The notes under the pieces are model-generated. The model was not told the DNA's origin and made no database searches. It saw only the letters and a program-made list of their open reading frames with translations. The position numbers and the translations under genes were made by a program. Shown one piece after another: positions 33,146 through 41,254 of a stretch of 64,000 nucleotides of DNA (position 1 is its first letter; each line of letters opens with the position of its first letter). Where the stretch lies: contig NZ_JARJBB010000002.1 in assembly GCF_029269835.1 (NCBI RefSeq), positions 496,001-560,000 of the forward strand, read 5' to 3'. The stretch is from Streptomyces tropicalis (GTDB lineage Bacteria; Actinomycetota; Actinomycetes; Streptomycetales; Streptomycetaceae).

Positions 33146-33640
33146 CACCCGGGCACGTACCTGCGTGCGGTGGCCACCGGCCACGTGCCGGGACTGCTCC
33201 AGACCCCGGACCACGTGCGCGCCGTCTTCGGCTGCAGGGTTCCGGGGCTGCCGGGCAGGGGACTGACACCGCGCGTCGAACACCGCGTCAGACGCACGTC
33301 CGTACGGGAACGTGAAGCCCCGGTCCCCTACGGGACGAGTCGTCCACGAGGCAGCGCTGCGCATCCCGGTGTTGGATCCGCACCTCTCGCGCACAGCTCC
33401 TGGACGTTCTGCGAGCGGTCGATTGCGCGATCGCCACGGTGCGCGTCATCCCCTTCGCCAGGGCCGGGTTCGCCGGGGTCATGCGGGTGCGGGAGCGAGC
33501 CGCCCGGTGGCGACGGCGACCCGTGCGACGAAGTCGCCGACCTCGAACCCCACATGTCCGTCCGCGACTCCAAGACCCCGACCGGAGCCACCCTCGCCTT
33601 TCCGCCCGCGGCCTTCGCCTCCTTCGTCCAGGCGCTGAGG
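33146..33640 (+). pseudogene. Decayed XRE/DUF5753 regulator and DUF397 partner
   Basis: Fragments in three frames follow the order of a DUF5753 regulator: YLRAVATGHVPGLLQTPDHVRAVFG (near 33160), then VVHEAALRIPV (near 33340), then VRVIPFARAGFAG (near 33440). They run straight into the C-terminal part of a DUF397 protein, EVADLEPHMSVRDSKTPTGATLAF (near 33530). In Streptomyces such regulators are normally encoded as an intact pair. Here the helix-turn-helix is missing, two frameshifts are needed, and the end of one gene and the start of the next are fused. It is a dead remnant. Confidence 0.65.
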
Positions 33641-33680
33641 ACGGGCGGGGAGAAGACTCCGGGCCAGGCGTTCCGCCCCG

Positions 33681-34862
33681 TCAGCACGACGGGGCCGCGT
33701 CCACCGCCGCCAGCCGGTGGACGTCCTTGGCCGTGCCGGTCACGCCGGACAGGAAGCCCTGGGCGCGCGGCGAGGCGGTCGCGGTCAGCCAGGCGGGGTC
33801 GATGTCGCAGACGGCGACCTTCACCTCGGTCCCGGCCAGGGCCAGCGGCAGGGTGTGCACGACGGTGGAGGGAAAACTGAGCACCGTACGGCCGATCGGG
33901 CCGCGCCGGGCGATCAGCTCCAGCGGCAGGTCGGGGCGGACGATCTCCAGGCCGGTCTCGCCGGCCAGCCGGTGGAGCTTGGCCGCGCTCTCCCGGCGGT
34001 GCGCGAAGTAGCGGGTGACCCGGTGCGCCCCGGCCAGGGTGCGCACGGCCTCCAGGTAGCGGTCGCCGTCCACCACGCCCGTCTCCACCAGCGACGTGCC
34101 GACCATGTCGGCGCCGGCGGTGAGGCGGGGCGGCCCGAAGCGGGCGCGGGTCCAGGCGAAGTCGTTCCAGGTGACGGTGACGCCGTCGGGGGCCTCCTCG
34201 ACGGGCATCGAGGAGAAGATCTCCACCCGGCGGCCGGCGGCCGGTGTCAGCCGGCGGCGCGCCGCGGAGGACACGGGGGCGAAGAGGAGGTCGCGGGGAC
34301 CGGGGCGGCCGCCCTTGCGGTGCCAGCGCACCAGCCGCTCGCCGCGGGCGAGCTGGGCGACGAACTCCATGGTGGCCGTGCCGTCGTCGACGACGACCAG
34401 CTCATGCGCCCGGGTGATGGTCAGCAGCAGCTGGACGTAGCGGGAGAACGGGTCCCCCATGACGACCCGTTCGGCCCTGCGCAGCAGCCGGGTGAGGCCG
34501 CCGATCGTGTGGAAGGGCGCCGTCGTACCGCCGCGTGCCTCCTCCCAGCGGACCCCGTGGCCCTCGTCACGGGCCAGCTCGGCCATGCGGCGCAGCTGGC
34601 CGCGGGTCATGGGGTCGGTCGGGGCCAGGACGACGAGGGTGAGGTCCGGCCCGGCCGCGGGCGCGGCGGCGCCCCGCCCCCCGGCCGCGGCGGGGCCGTC
34701 GGGGGCGGGGGTGCGCCGGGTCTGGGTCGGGACGAGCCCCGCGCCGGAGGTGTGGGCGTGCGCCCACTCCAGCACGTTCAGCAGCTGCACCGGGCTCTCG
34801 ACGAAGGCGAGGGTGCGGGGGCAGCGGGGGGTGGTGCCGGCGGACCCGGCGCGGGGGCTCAT
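33681..34862 (-). CDS. Polysialyltransferase-family glycosyltransferase
   Basis: A 393-residue protein of the bacterial polysialyltransferase-like group. The N-terminus is TLAFVESPVQLLNVLEWAH, typical of the nucleotide-sugar GT-B fold, with an unconserved Ala/Pro/Gly insert near residues 50-75. VVVDDGTATMEFV (near residue 155) and SFPSTVVHTLPLALAG (near 340) are the conserved donor-site segments. It is probably cytosolic and membrane-associated, adding nonulosonic acid residues to a cell-wall glycopolymer. It lies at the end of a minus-strand set with neuB, the CMP-sugar synthetase and another transferase. Confidence 0.8.
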   Translation of the reverse strand: MSPRAGSAGTTPRCPRTLAFVESPVQLLNVLEWAHAHTSGAGLVPTQTRRTPAPDGPAAAGGRGAAAPAAGPDLTLVVLAPTDPMTRGQLRRMAELARDEGHGVRWEEARGGTTAPFHTIGGLTRLLRRAERVVMGDPFSRYVQLLLTITRAHELVVVDDGTATMEFVAQLARGERLVRWHRKGGRPGPRDLLFAPVSSAARRRLTPAAGRRVEIFSSMPVEEAPDGVTVTWNDFAWTRARFGPPRLTAGADMVGTSLVETGVVDGDRYLEAVRTLAGAHRVTRYFAHRRESAAKLHRLAGETGLEIVRPDLPLELIARRGPIGRTVLSFPSTVVHTLPLALAGTEVKVAVCDIDPAWLTATASPRAQGFLSGVTGTAKDVHRLAAVDAAPSC

Positions 34863-34906
34863 CTCGGTCGGACCGTCCCGTCGTCAGTGGCGGAGGAGGT
34901 GCGGTC

Positions 34907-35845
34907 TCACACCGCGACCGGCTCGCCCGCCGCGGCGGCGATCTCCGCCTCGGCGACGACGCCGGTGACACGGCGGAGCTTCTTCATCGGGCCGAGCTCG
35001 GACTCGTAGACCTTCTTGACGCCGTCGCCGAGGGAGGCCTCGACGGCGCGGATGTCGCGGACCAGGCGGGTGAGGCCCTGCGGCTCCACCGACGCGGCCT
35101 GGTCCGAGCCCCACATGGCGCGGTCGAGGGTGATGTGGCGCTCGACGAAGGTGGCGCCGAGGGCGACCGCGGCGAGGGTGGTCTGCAGGCCGGTCTCGTG
35201 GCCGGAGTAGCCGATCGGGACGTTCGGGTACTCCTGCTGCAGCGTGTTGATCACGCGCAGGTTCAGCTCGTCGGCCTTCGCCGGGTAGGTGGAGGTGGCG
35301 TGGCAGAGCAGGATGTTGTCGCTGCCGAGGACCTCGACCGCGTGGCGGATCTGCTTCGGGGTCGACATGCCGGTGGAGAGGATGACCGTGCGGCCGGTGG
35401 CGCGCAGGGCGCGCAGCAGCTCGTCGTCGGTCAGGGAGGCGGAGGCCACCTTGTGGGCGGGCACGTCGAACTTCTCCAGGAAGGCGACGGCCTCGGTGTC
35501 CCACGGGGAGGCGAACCAGGCGATGTCCTTCTGCTTGCAGTACTCGTCGATCTGGCGGTACTCGTCCTCGCCGAACTCCACCCGGTGGCGGTAGTCGATG
35601 TAGGTCATGCGGCCCCACGGGGTGTCGCGCTCGATGTCCCACTGGTCGCGCGGGGTGCAGATCTCGGGGGTGCGCTTCTGGAACTTCACGGCGTCGCAGC
35701 CGGCGTCGGCGGCCGCGTCGATGAGCTTGAAGGCGTTCTCCAGCTCGCCGTTGTGGTTGATGCCGATCTCGCCGCAGACGTAGACGGGGCGGCCGGGGCC
35801 GGCCTCGCGGGTGCCGAAGGTGCGGATGCGGGAGGTGGTGCTCAT
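34907..35845 (-). CDS. neuB: N-acetylneuraminate/Kdn-type synthase (NeuB) without SAF domain
   Basis: Condenses phosphoenolpyruvate with a hexose or N-acylhexosamine, or its 6-phosphate, to make a nine-carbon sugar acid. The NeuB barrel is clear: EIGINHNGELENAFKLIDAA, VKFQKRTPE, SPWDTEAVAFLEKF, STGMSTPKQI, HATSTYPA and GYSGHE. The 312-residue protein ends just after the barrel (GPMKKLRRV) and lacks the C-terminal SAF (antifreeze-like) domain of most NeuB proteins, which normally closes over the partner active site. Start ATG 35845. It precedes the transferase gene and follows the CMP-sugar synthetase by 13 bases. Confidence 0.9.
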   Translation of the reverse strand: MSTTSRIRTFGTREAGPGRPVYVCGEIGINHNGELENAFKLIDAAADAGCDAVKFQKRTPEICTPRDQWDIERDTPWGRMTYIDYRHRVEFGEDEYRQIDEYCKQKDIAWFASPWDTEAVAFLEKFDVPAHKVASASLTDDELLRALRATGRTVILSTGMSTPKQIRHAVEVLGSDNILLCHATSTYPAKADELNLRVINTLQQEYPNVPIGYSGHETGLQTTLAAVALGATFVERHITLDRAMWGSDQAASVEPQGLTRLVRDIRAVEASLGDGVKKVYESELGPMKKLRRVTGVVAEAEIAAAAGEPVAV

Positions 35846-35858
35846 GACGTGGGGTTCC

Positions 35859-37196
35859 TTACTTGGTGAGGGAGTCGAGAGAGGGGCCGAGGATCCAGCT
35901 GGCGATCTCTCGGATGGCGCCGTCGCCGCCGGGGAGGGCGGTGACCGCGCGTGCGGCGCCGCGCACGACGTCGTGGGCGCTCGCGACCGCCACGGGCCAG
36001 CCCACGAGGGCGAAGCACGGGAGGTCATTGACGTCGTTGCCGACGTAGAGCACGCGCTCCGGCGCGATGCCCTGCTCCTCGCACCACTGCTTCAGTGCGA
36101 GGTCCTTGCGGTCGATGCCGTGGAGCACCGGGAGCCTGAGCTTCCGGGCGCGGGCGGCGACGACCGGGTTCTGTTCCGTGGACAGGATCAGCATCCGCAG
36201 CCCGCTCCTGCGCAGGGCGGCGATGCCGAGGCCGTCCCCGCGGTGCACGGAGACGAACTCCCGTCCGTCGGAGTCGATCAGCACCCGGTCGTCGGTCTGG
36301 GTGCCGTCGAAGTCGAGGACCACGGCGTCGATGTCGTCGTGGGTGGGGAGGGCGCCGAGGAGGGCCTCGGCCGCCCGGGCCGGCCCGGGCGGCCCGGACC
36401 GGTCCGCGTCCAGGAGCGGGGCCAGGGCGCGGGCGCGGGCCAGGTCGTGCGGGTCGTCGATCTCCAGGACCCGGGCCGGGTCGGTGCGCACCAGGTCGGT
36501 GCGGCCGAAGAAGCGGTGCCCGTGGGCGCGGAAGCCGGCGGCGTCCATCGCGTAGGCGGCGCCGGTCTCCAGCAGGTCCTGCGGGCGGTCCTGGCGGCGC
36601 GGGCGGAAGGACTTGTCGTGGTTGACGCCGTAGCCGCCGCGGGGGTCCGGGTCGGCGACCGCGGTGCCGCCGGCCCGCTCGGCGCGGGCGGCCGTGACGA
36701 CGGCCGGGTCGTCGGCCGCGTCCCGCCAGACGAAGCCGTGGAAGGGGGCGACGGTCACCGCGGTGTCGGCGCCGTTCTCGACGACCGCCGCCGCCACCCC
36801 GTCGACGTCCTCGCGGACCAGGAAGGGGCTGGTGCACTGGACCAGCAGGACGGCGTCCACCGGGGAGCCGTGCAGCGCCTCGTGGGCGTCCAGGGCGTGC
36901 AGGACGGCGGCCTCGGAGGTGGCGGTGTCGCCGGCGAGGGCGGCGGGCCGCAGCACGACCTCGGCACCGGCCCGGCGGGCGGCGTCGGCGATGTCCTGGT
37001 CGTCGGTGGAGACCACGACGTCGGTCACCAGCCGGGCCGCCCGGCACTCGCGCACGGCCCGGGCGACCAGCGGGACGCCGGCGACGGGGGCGAGGTTCTT
37101 CGCGGGCACTCCCTTGGAGCCGCCCCGTGCGGGAATCACCGCGAGCACGCGGCGCACCGTGGCGCCGGGGCCCGCCTGCGGGTTGGCGTCGGACAT
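35859..37196 (-). CDS. CMP-nonulosonate synthetase fused to a KdsC-like HAD phosphatase
   Basis: A 445-residue two-domain enzyme. Residues about 15-250 form the cytidylyltransferase, with VIPARGGSKGVPAKNL and VLLVQCTSPF. Residues about 280-440 are a HAD phosphatase without cap (VLDFDGTQTDDRV, YVGNDVNDLPCF), as in KdsC and animal CMP-sialate synthetases. The phosphatase aspartates are present, so it may remove the 9-phosphate before CMP activation. Start ATG 37196 has AAGGAG at good distance. The fusion fits the sugar 9-phosphate route used for Kdn. Confidence 0.88.
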   Translation of the reverse strand: MSDANPQAGPGATVRRVLAVIPARGGSKGVPAKNLAPVAGVPLVARAVRECRAARLVTDVVVSTDDQDIADAARRAGAEVVLRPAALAGDTATSEAAVLHALDAHEALHGSPVDAVLLVQCTSPFLVREDVDGVAAAVVENGADTAVTVAPFHGFVWRDAADDPAVVTAARAERAGGTAVADPDPRGGYGVNHDKSFRPRRQDRPQDLLETGAAYAMDAAGFRAHGHRFFGRTDLVRTDPARVLEIDDPHDLARARALAPLLDADRSGPPGPARAAEALLGALPTHDDIDAVVLDFDGTQTDDRVLIDSDGREFVSVHRGDGLGIAALRRSGLRMLILSTEQNPVVAARARKLRLPVLHGIDRKDLALKQWCEEQGIAPERVLYVGNDVNDLPCFALVGWPVAVASAHDVVRGAARAVTALPGGDGAIREIASWILGPSLDSLTK

Positions 37197-37228
37197 GGGC
37201 TCCACTCCTTGAGGTGGGATCCGGTCGG

Positions 37229-38593
37229 TCACAGCTCCCCCATCCGCCGGATCACGGGCGCCACGCGCTGGACGCCGTGGCGGTAGGCGCCGCGGGCGGC
37301 GCGCCGGACGAGCTGCCGGACGGCTCCGGGCTCCCGGTCGGCGGCCGGGGCGCCCGGCAGCGGGGTGCCGTCGGGGGCGAGGTGGTGGCGGGCGAGGATG
37401 CCCGGCAGGTAGCCGGGGGCGGTGGCACGGGTGTAGTAGGGGGCCAGCGGGGGCGGTCCGCCCGGCTGCTCCAGGAGCCGGGCGATGCGGGCCCGGGCGG
37501 TGTCGAAGGCGGTGGCGTAGGAGCCGTCGGCGGCGACGCCCTGCCGGGTCAGCCACTCCTCGCCGGGGGCCGGCCGGTGGCCGGCGTCGAGCTGGTCCCA
37601 GGAGGCGAGGCAGCCGGAGCCGGTGAAGTGGTGGTTGCCGAGCACCTCGCGCACGCCCAGGTCGGTGAGGACGGCGGTGGGGATGCGGCGGTGCAGCGCC
37701 TCGAGGGCGGCGGTGGAGCTGACCGTGACGAGCAGGTCGGTGCGGTCCAGCACCTCGCCCATGTGCCCGTAGACGAGGCGGAAGTTGGGCGGCAGGCCGG
37801 TCGCCTGCGCCAGCTTCTGGTACGGCACCTCCTCCAGGTGCGTGGTGTGCTCGCCGGGCCGGGAGCGCAGCTTGAGCAGCACCTCGCGGTTGGGGTGCAG
37901 CCGGGCGTGGGCGATCAGCCGGTCCAGCAGGTAGGTGCGGTCCCGGCGGTTGTCCGGCACCGACGGCTGGGCGGCGAACACCACGGTGTAGGGGGCGTGC
38001 TCGCCGGAGTAGGGCGTGCCGCCGAGGAAGGGCAGGGCCACCTCCGTGACGGCCGAGGCGTCGGCTCCCACCCCTTCGTACACGGCGCGGAAACGGTCCG
38101 CGTCCTGACGGGAGTTGGCGAGGACGAGGTCGGCGCCGTGGCGCAGCAGCAGGCCGTCGGCGAGCTTCTCGTAGACGACGCCGACGTATCCGGTGACGAC
38201 GACGGGGCGCCGGGTGCGGCCCTCCCAGGCCCGGGCGAGCCCGTGCAGCAGGGCCTGCACGCCTCCGCCGACCAGCGCCAGCACGACCACGTCGTACGGC
38301 TCCCCGTCGGCGGGGTCCTCGCCCATGGCGCGCAGGAACTCGACGGCGGTGACCTCGCGGAGCGAGTCCGCGCGGACACCGACCTCCGTCAGCTGGCGGG
38401 CGGTGGGGGTGGCGCGGCCGCGCAGGAGGTAGCCGTCGAGGCGGACGTCCGACGTGGTGGCCGCGGGGTCCTCGGACGAGGCACCGTGGTTCTCGGCGGC
38501 GATGCGCTGCGCGGTGAGCGCGCCCCATTTCCACCGTGTGTCGGAATCCGCCAGAACGGCGACTCGCGGGGCCTTCGTTGCACTTACTGGCAC
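37229..38593 (-). CDS. Predicted glycosyltransferase (DUF6716 type)
   Basis: A 454-residue protein that opens AVLADSDTRWKWGALTAQRI and carries a GT-B-like core: VVTGYVGVVYEKLADGLLLRHGADLVLANS and, later, LVTVSSTAALEALHRRIPTAVLTDLG, the same S-T donor-site pattern as in the polysialyltransferases nearby. I believe these are grouped as DUF6716 putative glycosyltransferases. Start GTG 38593, with no obvious ribosome-binding site. It heads the minus-strand glycopolymer operon, divergent from the GT2 gene across a 199-bp promoter region. Confidence 0.75.
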   Translation of the reverse strand: MPVSATKAPRVAVLADSDTRWKWGALTAQRIAAENHGASSEDPAATTSDVRLDGYLLRGRATPTARQLTEVGVRADSLREVTAVEFLRAMGEDPADGEPYDVVVLALVGGGVQALLHGLARAWEGRTRRPVVVTGYVGVVYEKLADGLLLRHGADLVLANSRQDADRFRAVYEGVGADASAVTEVALPFLGGTPYSGEHAPYTVVFAAQPSVPDNRRDRTYLLDRLIAHARLHPNREVLLKLRSRPGEHTTHLEEVPYQKLAQATGLPPNFRLVYGHMGEVLDRTDLLVTVSSTAALEALHRRIPTAVLTDLGVREVLGNHHFTGSGCLASWDQLDAGHRPAPGEEWLTRQGVAADGSYATAFDTARARIARLLEQPGGPPPLAPYYTRATAPGYLPGILARHHLAPDGTPLPGAPAADREPGAVRQLVRRAARGAYRHGVQRVAPVIRRMGEL

Positions 38594-38754
38594 GTCGAAG
38601 ACCGTAGGAAGGCATTTCTAGGTTCCGCCCAACCCGAATGCAACAAACGGTTAACAGCGCGCCGACGAATGGCGAATCGGGCCCGGTGGACGCCGGGAAG
38701 AAGCCTGGTTCACGGCTTCGCCACGCGTCGTTCACCGATCATCAAGTCACCGGT

Positions 38755-38789
38755 AAAGACGGATGCCCGACCCGGCATTTACCGTCTTT
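38755..38789 (+). promoter_or_regulatory. Nested inverted repeat at the start of the GT2 gene
   Basis: AAAGACGG-ATGCC and GGCAT-tta-CCGTCTTT form a 13-bp stem with a three-base bulge and a six-base loop. It ends three bases before the probable GTG start at 38793 and covers an upstream ATG at 38763. No ribosome-binding site is visible. It could be an operator or an mRNA structure controlling translation. Confidence 0.5.
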
Positions 38790-38792
38790 CCC

Positions 38793-39770
38793 GTGGTCAA
38801 GCTCTCCGTCATCGTGCCGTTCTACAACGTGCAGCAATACGCGCCCGACACCCTCAAGAGTCTCCGCGCGAATGCGCGTGACGACTTCGAATTCATTCTC
38901 GTGGACGACTGTTCCCGCGACGAGACCCCGGACGTGCTCGCCCGCGCCGAGCGCGAGCTGCCGGGCGCGGTGCACGTCAGACACGAGAAGAACGGAGGGC
39001 TGGCGACCGCGCGCAACACGGGCATCGACCGCGCGCGCGGCGAGTACCTGACGTTCCTGGACGGCGACGACTGGCTCGCCCCCGGCTACTACCCGCGGCT
39101 GCTGTCCGTGATCGAGGGGCTGGGCTGCGACTTCGTGCGCACCGACCATGTGCAGTGCACGGGGCGGGCCCGTTCGGTGCACCGGGTCCCGCACGGGCGG
39201 CGCGCTGTGGTGCTGGATCCGCGCGAGGCGATATTGCCCGCCGACCGCTCCACGTCCGTGGACTACCCCTACGCCTGGGCGGGCATCTACCACCGTCGGC
39301 TGGTCGACCGCGGGCTGCTGCACTTCACCGACGGCCTGCGCACCGCGGAGGACCGGCCGTGGATCTGGCGGCTGCACCGGGAGGCGCAGTCCTTCGCGGT
39401 GACCGGCCTGCTCGGCGTCCACTACCGGCGCGGCGTCGCCTCCTCCCTCACCCAGATCGGCGACGTGCGCCAGCTCGACTTCATCCGCGCCTTCGACCAG
39501 GTCGTCGAGGAGACGGCGAAGGACAGGGCGGCCGACCGGCTGCTGCCGAAGGCGGTGCGCACGTACTGCGCGATCATCTCCCATCACCTGGGTTCCATCG
39601 AAAGGTTCGAGCCGCCGGTGGCACGCAAACTCAAGTCGCTCAGCGCGGCCGCCCTGCGCCGCATGCCGCAGGGGGTCCTCGACGACGCCCTCGACTCCAT
39701 GGACGTCCAGCGCGCCACGCGGCTGCGCCGCCTGCGCCGCCGCCCGGTCGCGACGGGGGCCGCCGCATGA
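38793..39770 (+). CDS. GT2-family glycosyltransferase
   Basis: A 325-residue glycosyltransferase. The GT-A fold is clear: KLSVIVPFYNVQQYAPDTLKSL, ILVDDCSRDETPDVL, GGLATARNTGIDRARGEYLTFLDGDDWL, with the DxD metal site in LDGDDW near residue 91. The C-terminal part (TAEDRPWIWRLHREAQSF) is typical of bacterial GT2 enzymes of capsule or wall teichoic-type pathways. I chose GTG 38793; an in-frame ATG at 38763 would add ten residues. The stop overlaps the next gene (ATGA). It is probably cytosolic and acts on the same polymer as its neighbours. Confidence 0.88.
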   Translation: MVKLSVIVPFYNVQQYAPDTLKSLRANARDDFEFILVDDCSRDETPDVLARAERELPGAVHVRHEKNGGLATARNTGIDRARGEYLTFLDGDDWLAPGYYPRLLSVIEGLGCDFVRTDHVQCTGRARSVHRVPHGRRAVVLDPREAILPADRSTSVDYPYAWAGIYHRRLVDRGLLHFTDGLRTAEDRPWIWRLHREAQSFAVTGLLGVHYRRGVASSLTQIGDVRQLDFIRAFDQVVEETAKDRAADRLLPKAVRTYCAIISHHLGSIERFEPPVARKLKSLSAAALRRMPQGVLDDALDSMDVQRATRLRRLRRRPVATGAAA

Positions 39771-41104
39771 GCACGCAGATCTTCCTGGCGTCGACGCTGT
39801 ACGGCACCGCCACGCTCGCCGCCGCCCTCGACTCCGACTGCTTCCGTCCCGCGGACCGGCGCATCCTGCTGGTCTGCAACAACGCGGCGACGCCCGAGAC
39901 CACCGCGGCCCTGGACGAGATGCCGGGCTTCGCGCGGCTGCGCGAGCGGTTCGACGACGTGTTCTCGTGGAACGAGACCATCGCGCCCTTCCACCCGGGC
40001 GGTTGGTCCCCGCGCCCGGACGACGTGCCGTTGTGGGAGCGGCACCTGCGGCTGCTGTGGAACCTGGGTGAGGACCCGGTGGAGCTGGCCGTGGAGTCCA
40101 TCCAGGTCAATCCGGCGCTCGCCGTCGCCCAGATCTTCACCGGTGCGCCGGTCACCCTCTACGCCGACGGCCTGATGAGCTACGGCCCCACCCGCAACAA
40201 GATCGACCCGCTGGTCGGCACGCGCATCGACCGGCTGCTGCACCTGGACCTGGTCCCGGACCTGAGGCCGGTGCTGCTCACCGAGTTCGGCGTCGCGCCG
40301 GAGATCGTTCCGACGGACACCTTCGTGAAGGTGCTGGCCGAACTGGCCGACACCGGCGACGTGCTGCCCGCCGCCGGGGAGGAACCGGCGCTGCTGCTGG
40401 GGCAGTACCTGTCCGCGCTCGGCATCCTCACCTCCGAGGAGGAGGAGGACCTCCACGTGCGGATGCTGCGCGGTGCGGTCGCGCTCGGCCACACGCACGT
40501 GGTCTTCAAGCCGCACCCGTCGGCGCCGGAGCGCTGGTCCCGGGCACTGGAGAACGAGGCCGAGCTCCTGGGCGCCGAGCTCACCGTGCTCGACGTGCCC
40601 GTCCTCGCCGAGGTCCTCTACCAGCGGATGCGGCCCGCCCTGGTGGTCGGCTGCTTCTCCACCGCCCTGCTGACGGCGTCCGCGCTCTACGGCCTGCCGG
40701 TCGCCCGGACCGGCACCGGCACGCTCCTGGAGCGGCTGACGCCGTACGAGAACAGCAACCGGGTCCCGGTGACCGTCGTGGACGCGCTGGTGCCGGACCT
40801 GGAGGACCCGGAGGCCGTGACCGCGCAGCGCCCGGACGCGGCCGCCGGTGCGCTGAACGCGCTGGTGCGCGCGGTCTCCTACGCGATGCAGCCGGTGATC
40901 CACCAGAGCCTGCGCGGTGACGCGGAGGACTATCTGACCCGGCATCTGTCGGCGCACACCTGGCGGTACTTCAAGCGCCGCCGCCTGACGTCGCTGATGC
41001 TGCCCGGGGCGGTCCCGGCGCAGCTGGCGTTCATCCCGCGCAACGCGACGGTGCGCCGGGTGGCGCGCCGGGCGCGCACGCTGCGGCGCGCCGTCGGCCG
41101 TTGA
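39767..41104 (+). CDS. Second polysialyltransferase-family glycosyltransferase
   Basis: A 445-residue protein with the two hallmark motifs of polysialyltransferases: the His-Pro motif HVVFKPHPSAPERW (near residue 244) and the serine motif GCFSTALLTASALYG (near 294). The N-terminus QIFLASTLYGTATLAAAL and ILLVCNNAATPE fit the GT-B donor fold. It starts within the last codons of the GT2 gene. The basic C-terminus (RRLTSLMLPGAVPAQ and RRARTLRRAVGR) could bind the membrane. It likely polymerises or caps the nonulosonic acid polymer from CMP-sugar. Confidence 0.85.
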   Translation: MSTQIFLASTLYGTATLAAALDSDCFRPADRRILLVCNNAATPETTAALDEMPGFARLRERFDDVFSWNETIAPFHPGGWSPRPDDVPLWERHLRLLWNLGEDPVELAVESIQVNPALAVAQIFTGAPVTLYADGLMSYGPTRNKIDPLVGTRIDRLLHLDLVPDLRPVLLTEFGVAPEIVPTDTFVKVLAELADTGDVLPAAGEEPALLLGQYLSALGILTSEEEEDLHVRMLRGAVALGHTHVVFKPHPSAPERWSRALENEAELLGAELTVLDVPVLAEVLYQRMRPALVVGCFSTALLTASALYGLPVARTGTGTLLERLTPYENSNRVPVTVVDALVPDLEDPEAVTAQRPDAAAGALNALVRAVSYAMQPVIHQSLRGDAEDYLTRHLSAHTWRYFKRRRLTSLMLPGAVPAQLAFIPRNATVRRVARRARTLRRAVGR

Positions 41105-41106
41105 GC

Positions 41107-41147
41107 GTCCCGCCCCGCCGGCCCCGGTCCGGGCGGCGGGGCGGGAC
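41107..41147 (+). terminator. Terminator after the plus-strand glycosyltransferases
   Basis: Perfect 14-bp stem GTCCCGCCCCGCCG and its inverse with a 13-base loop, three bases after the stop. Confidence 0.8.
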
Positions 41148-41254
41148 CCGGGTGACCCCCGCGGGCACCCGGGCGCCCCCTTCCGGGGCCGAAGCGGCCG
41201 CCGGACGCGGCCCGGTGTGCCGGGGACCGTCCACGATCAGTCGAGGGGACTGCT

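Noticed and set aside
32624..33880. A 418-codon plus-strand frame across the remnant region
   Set aside because: Only short stretches resemble real proteins and the others needed lie in different frames; it is an open frame through decayed genes.
41188..41254. Upstream extension of the acyltransferase
   Set aside because: The GTG at 41255 has a good GAGGGG site and upstream sequence in frame is unconserved Pro/Gly-rich.
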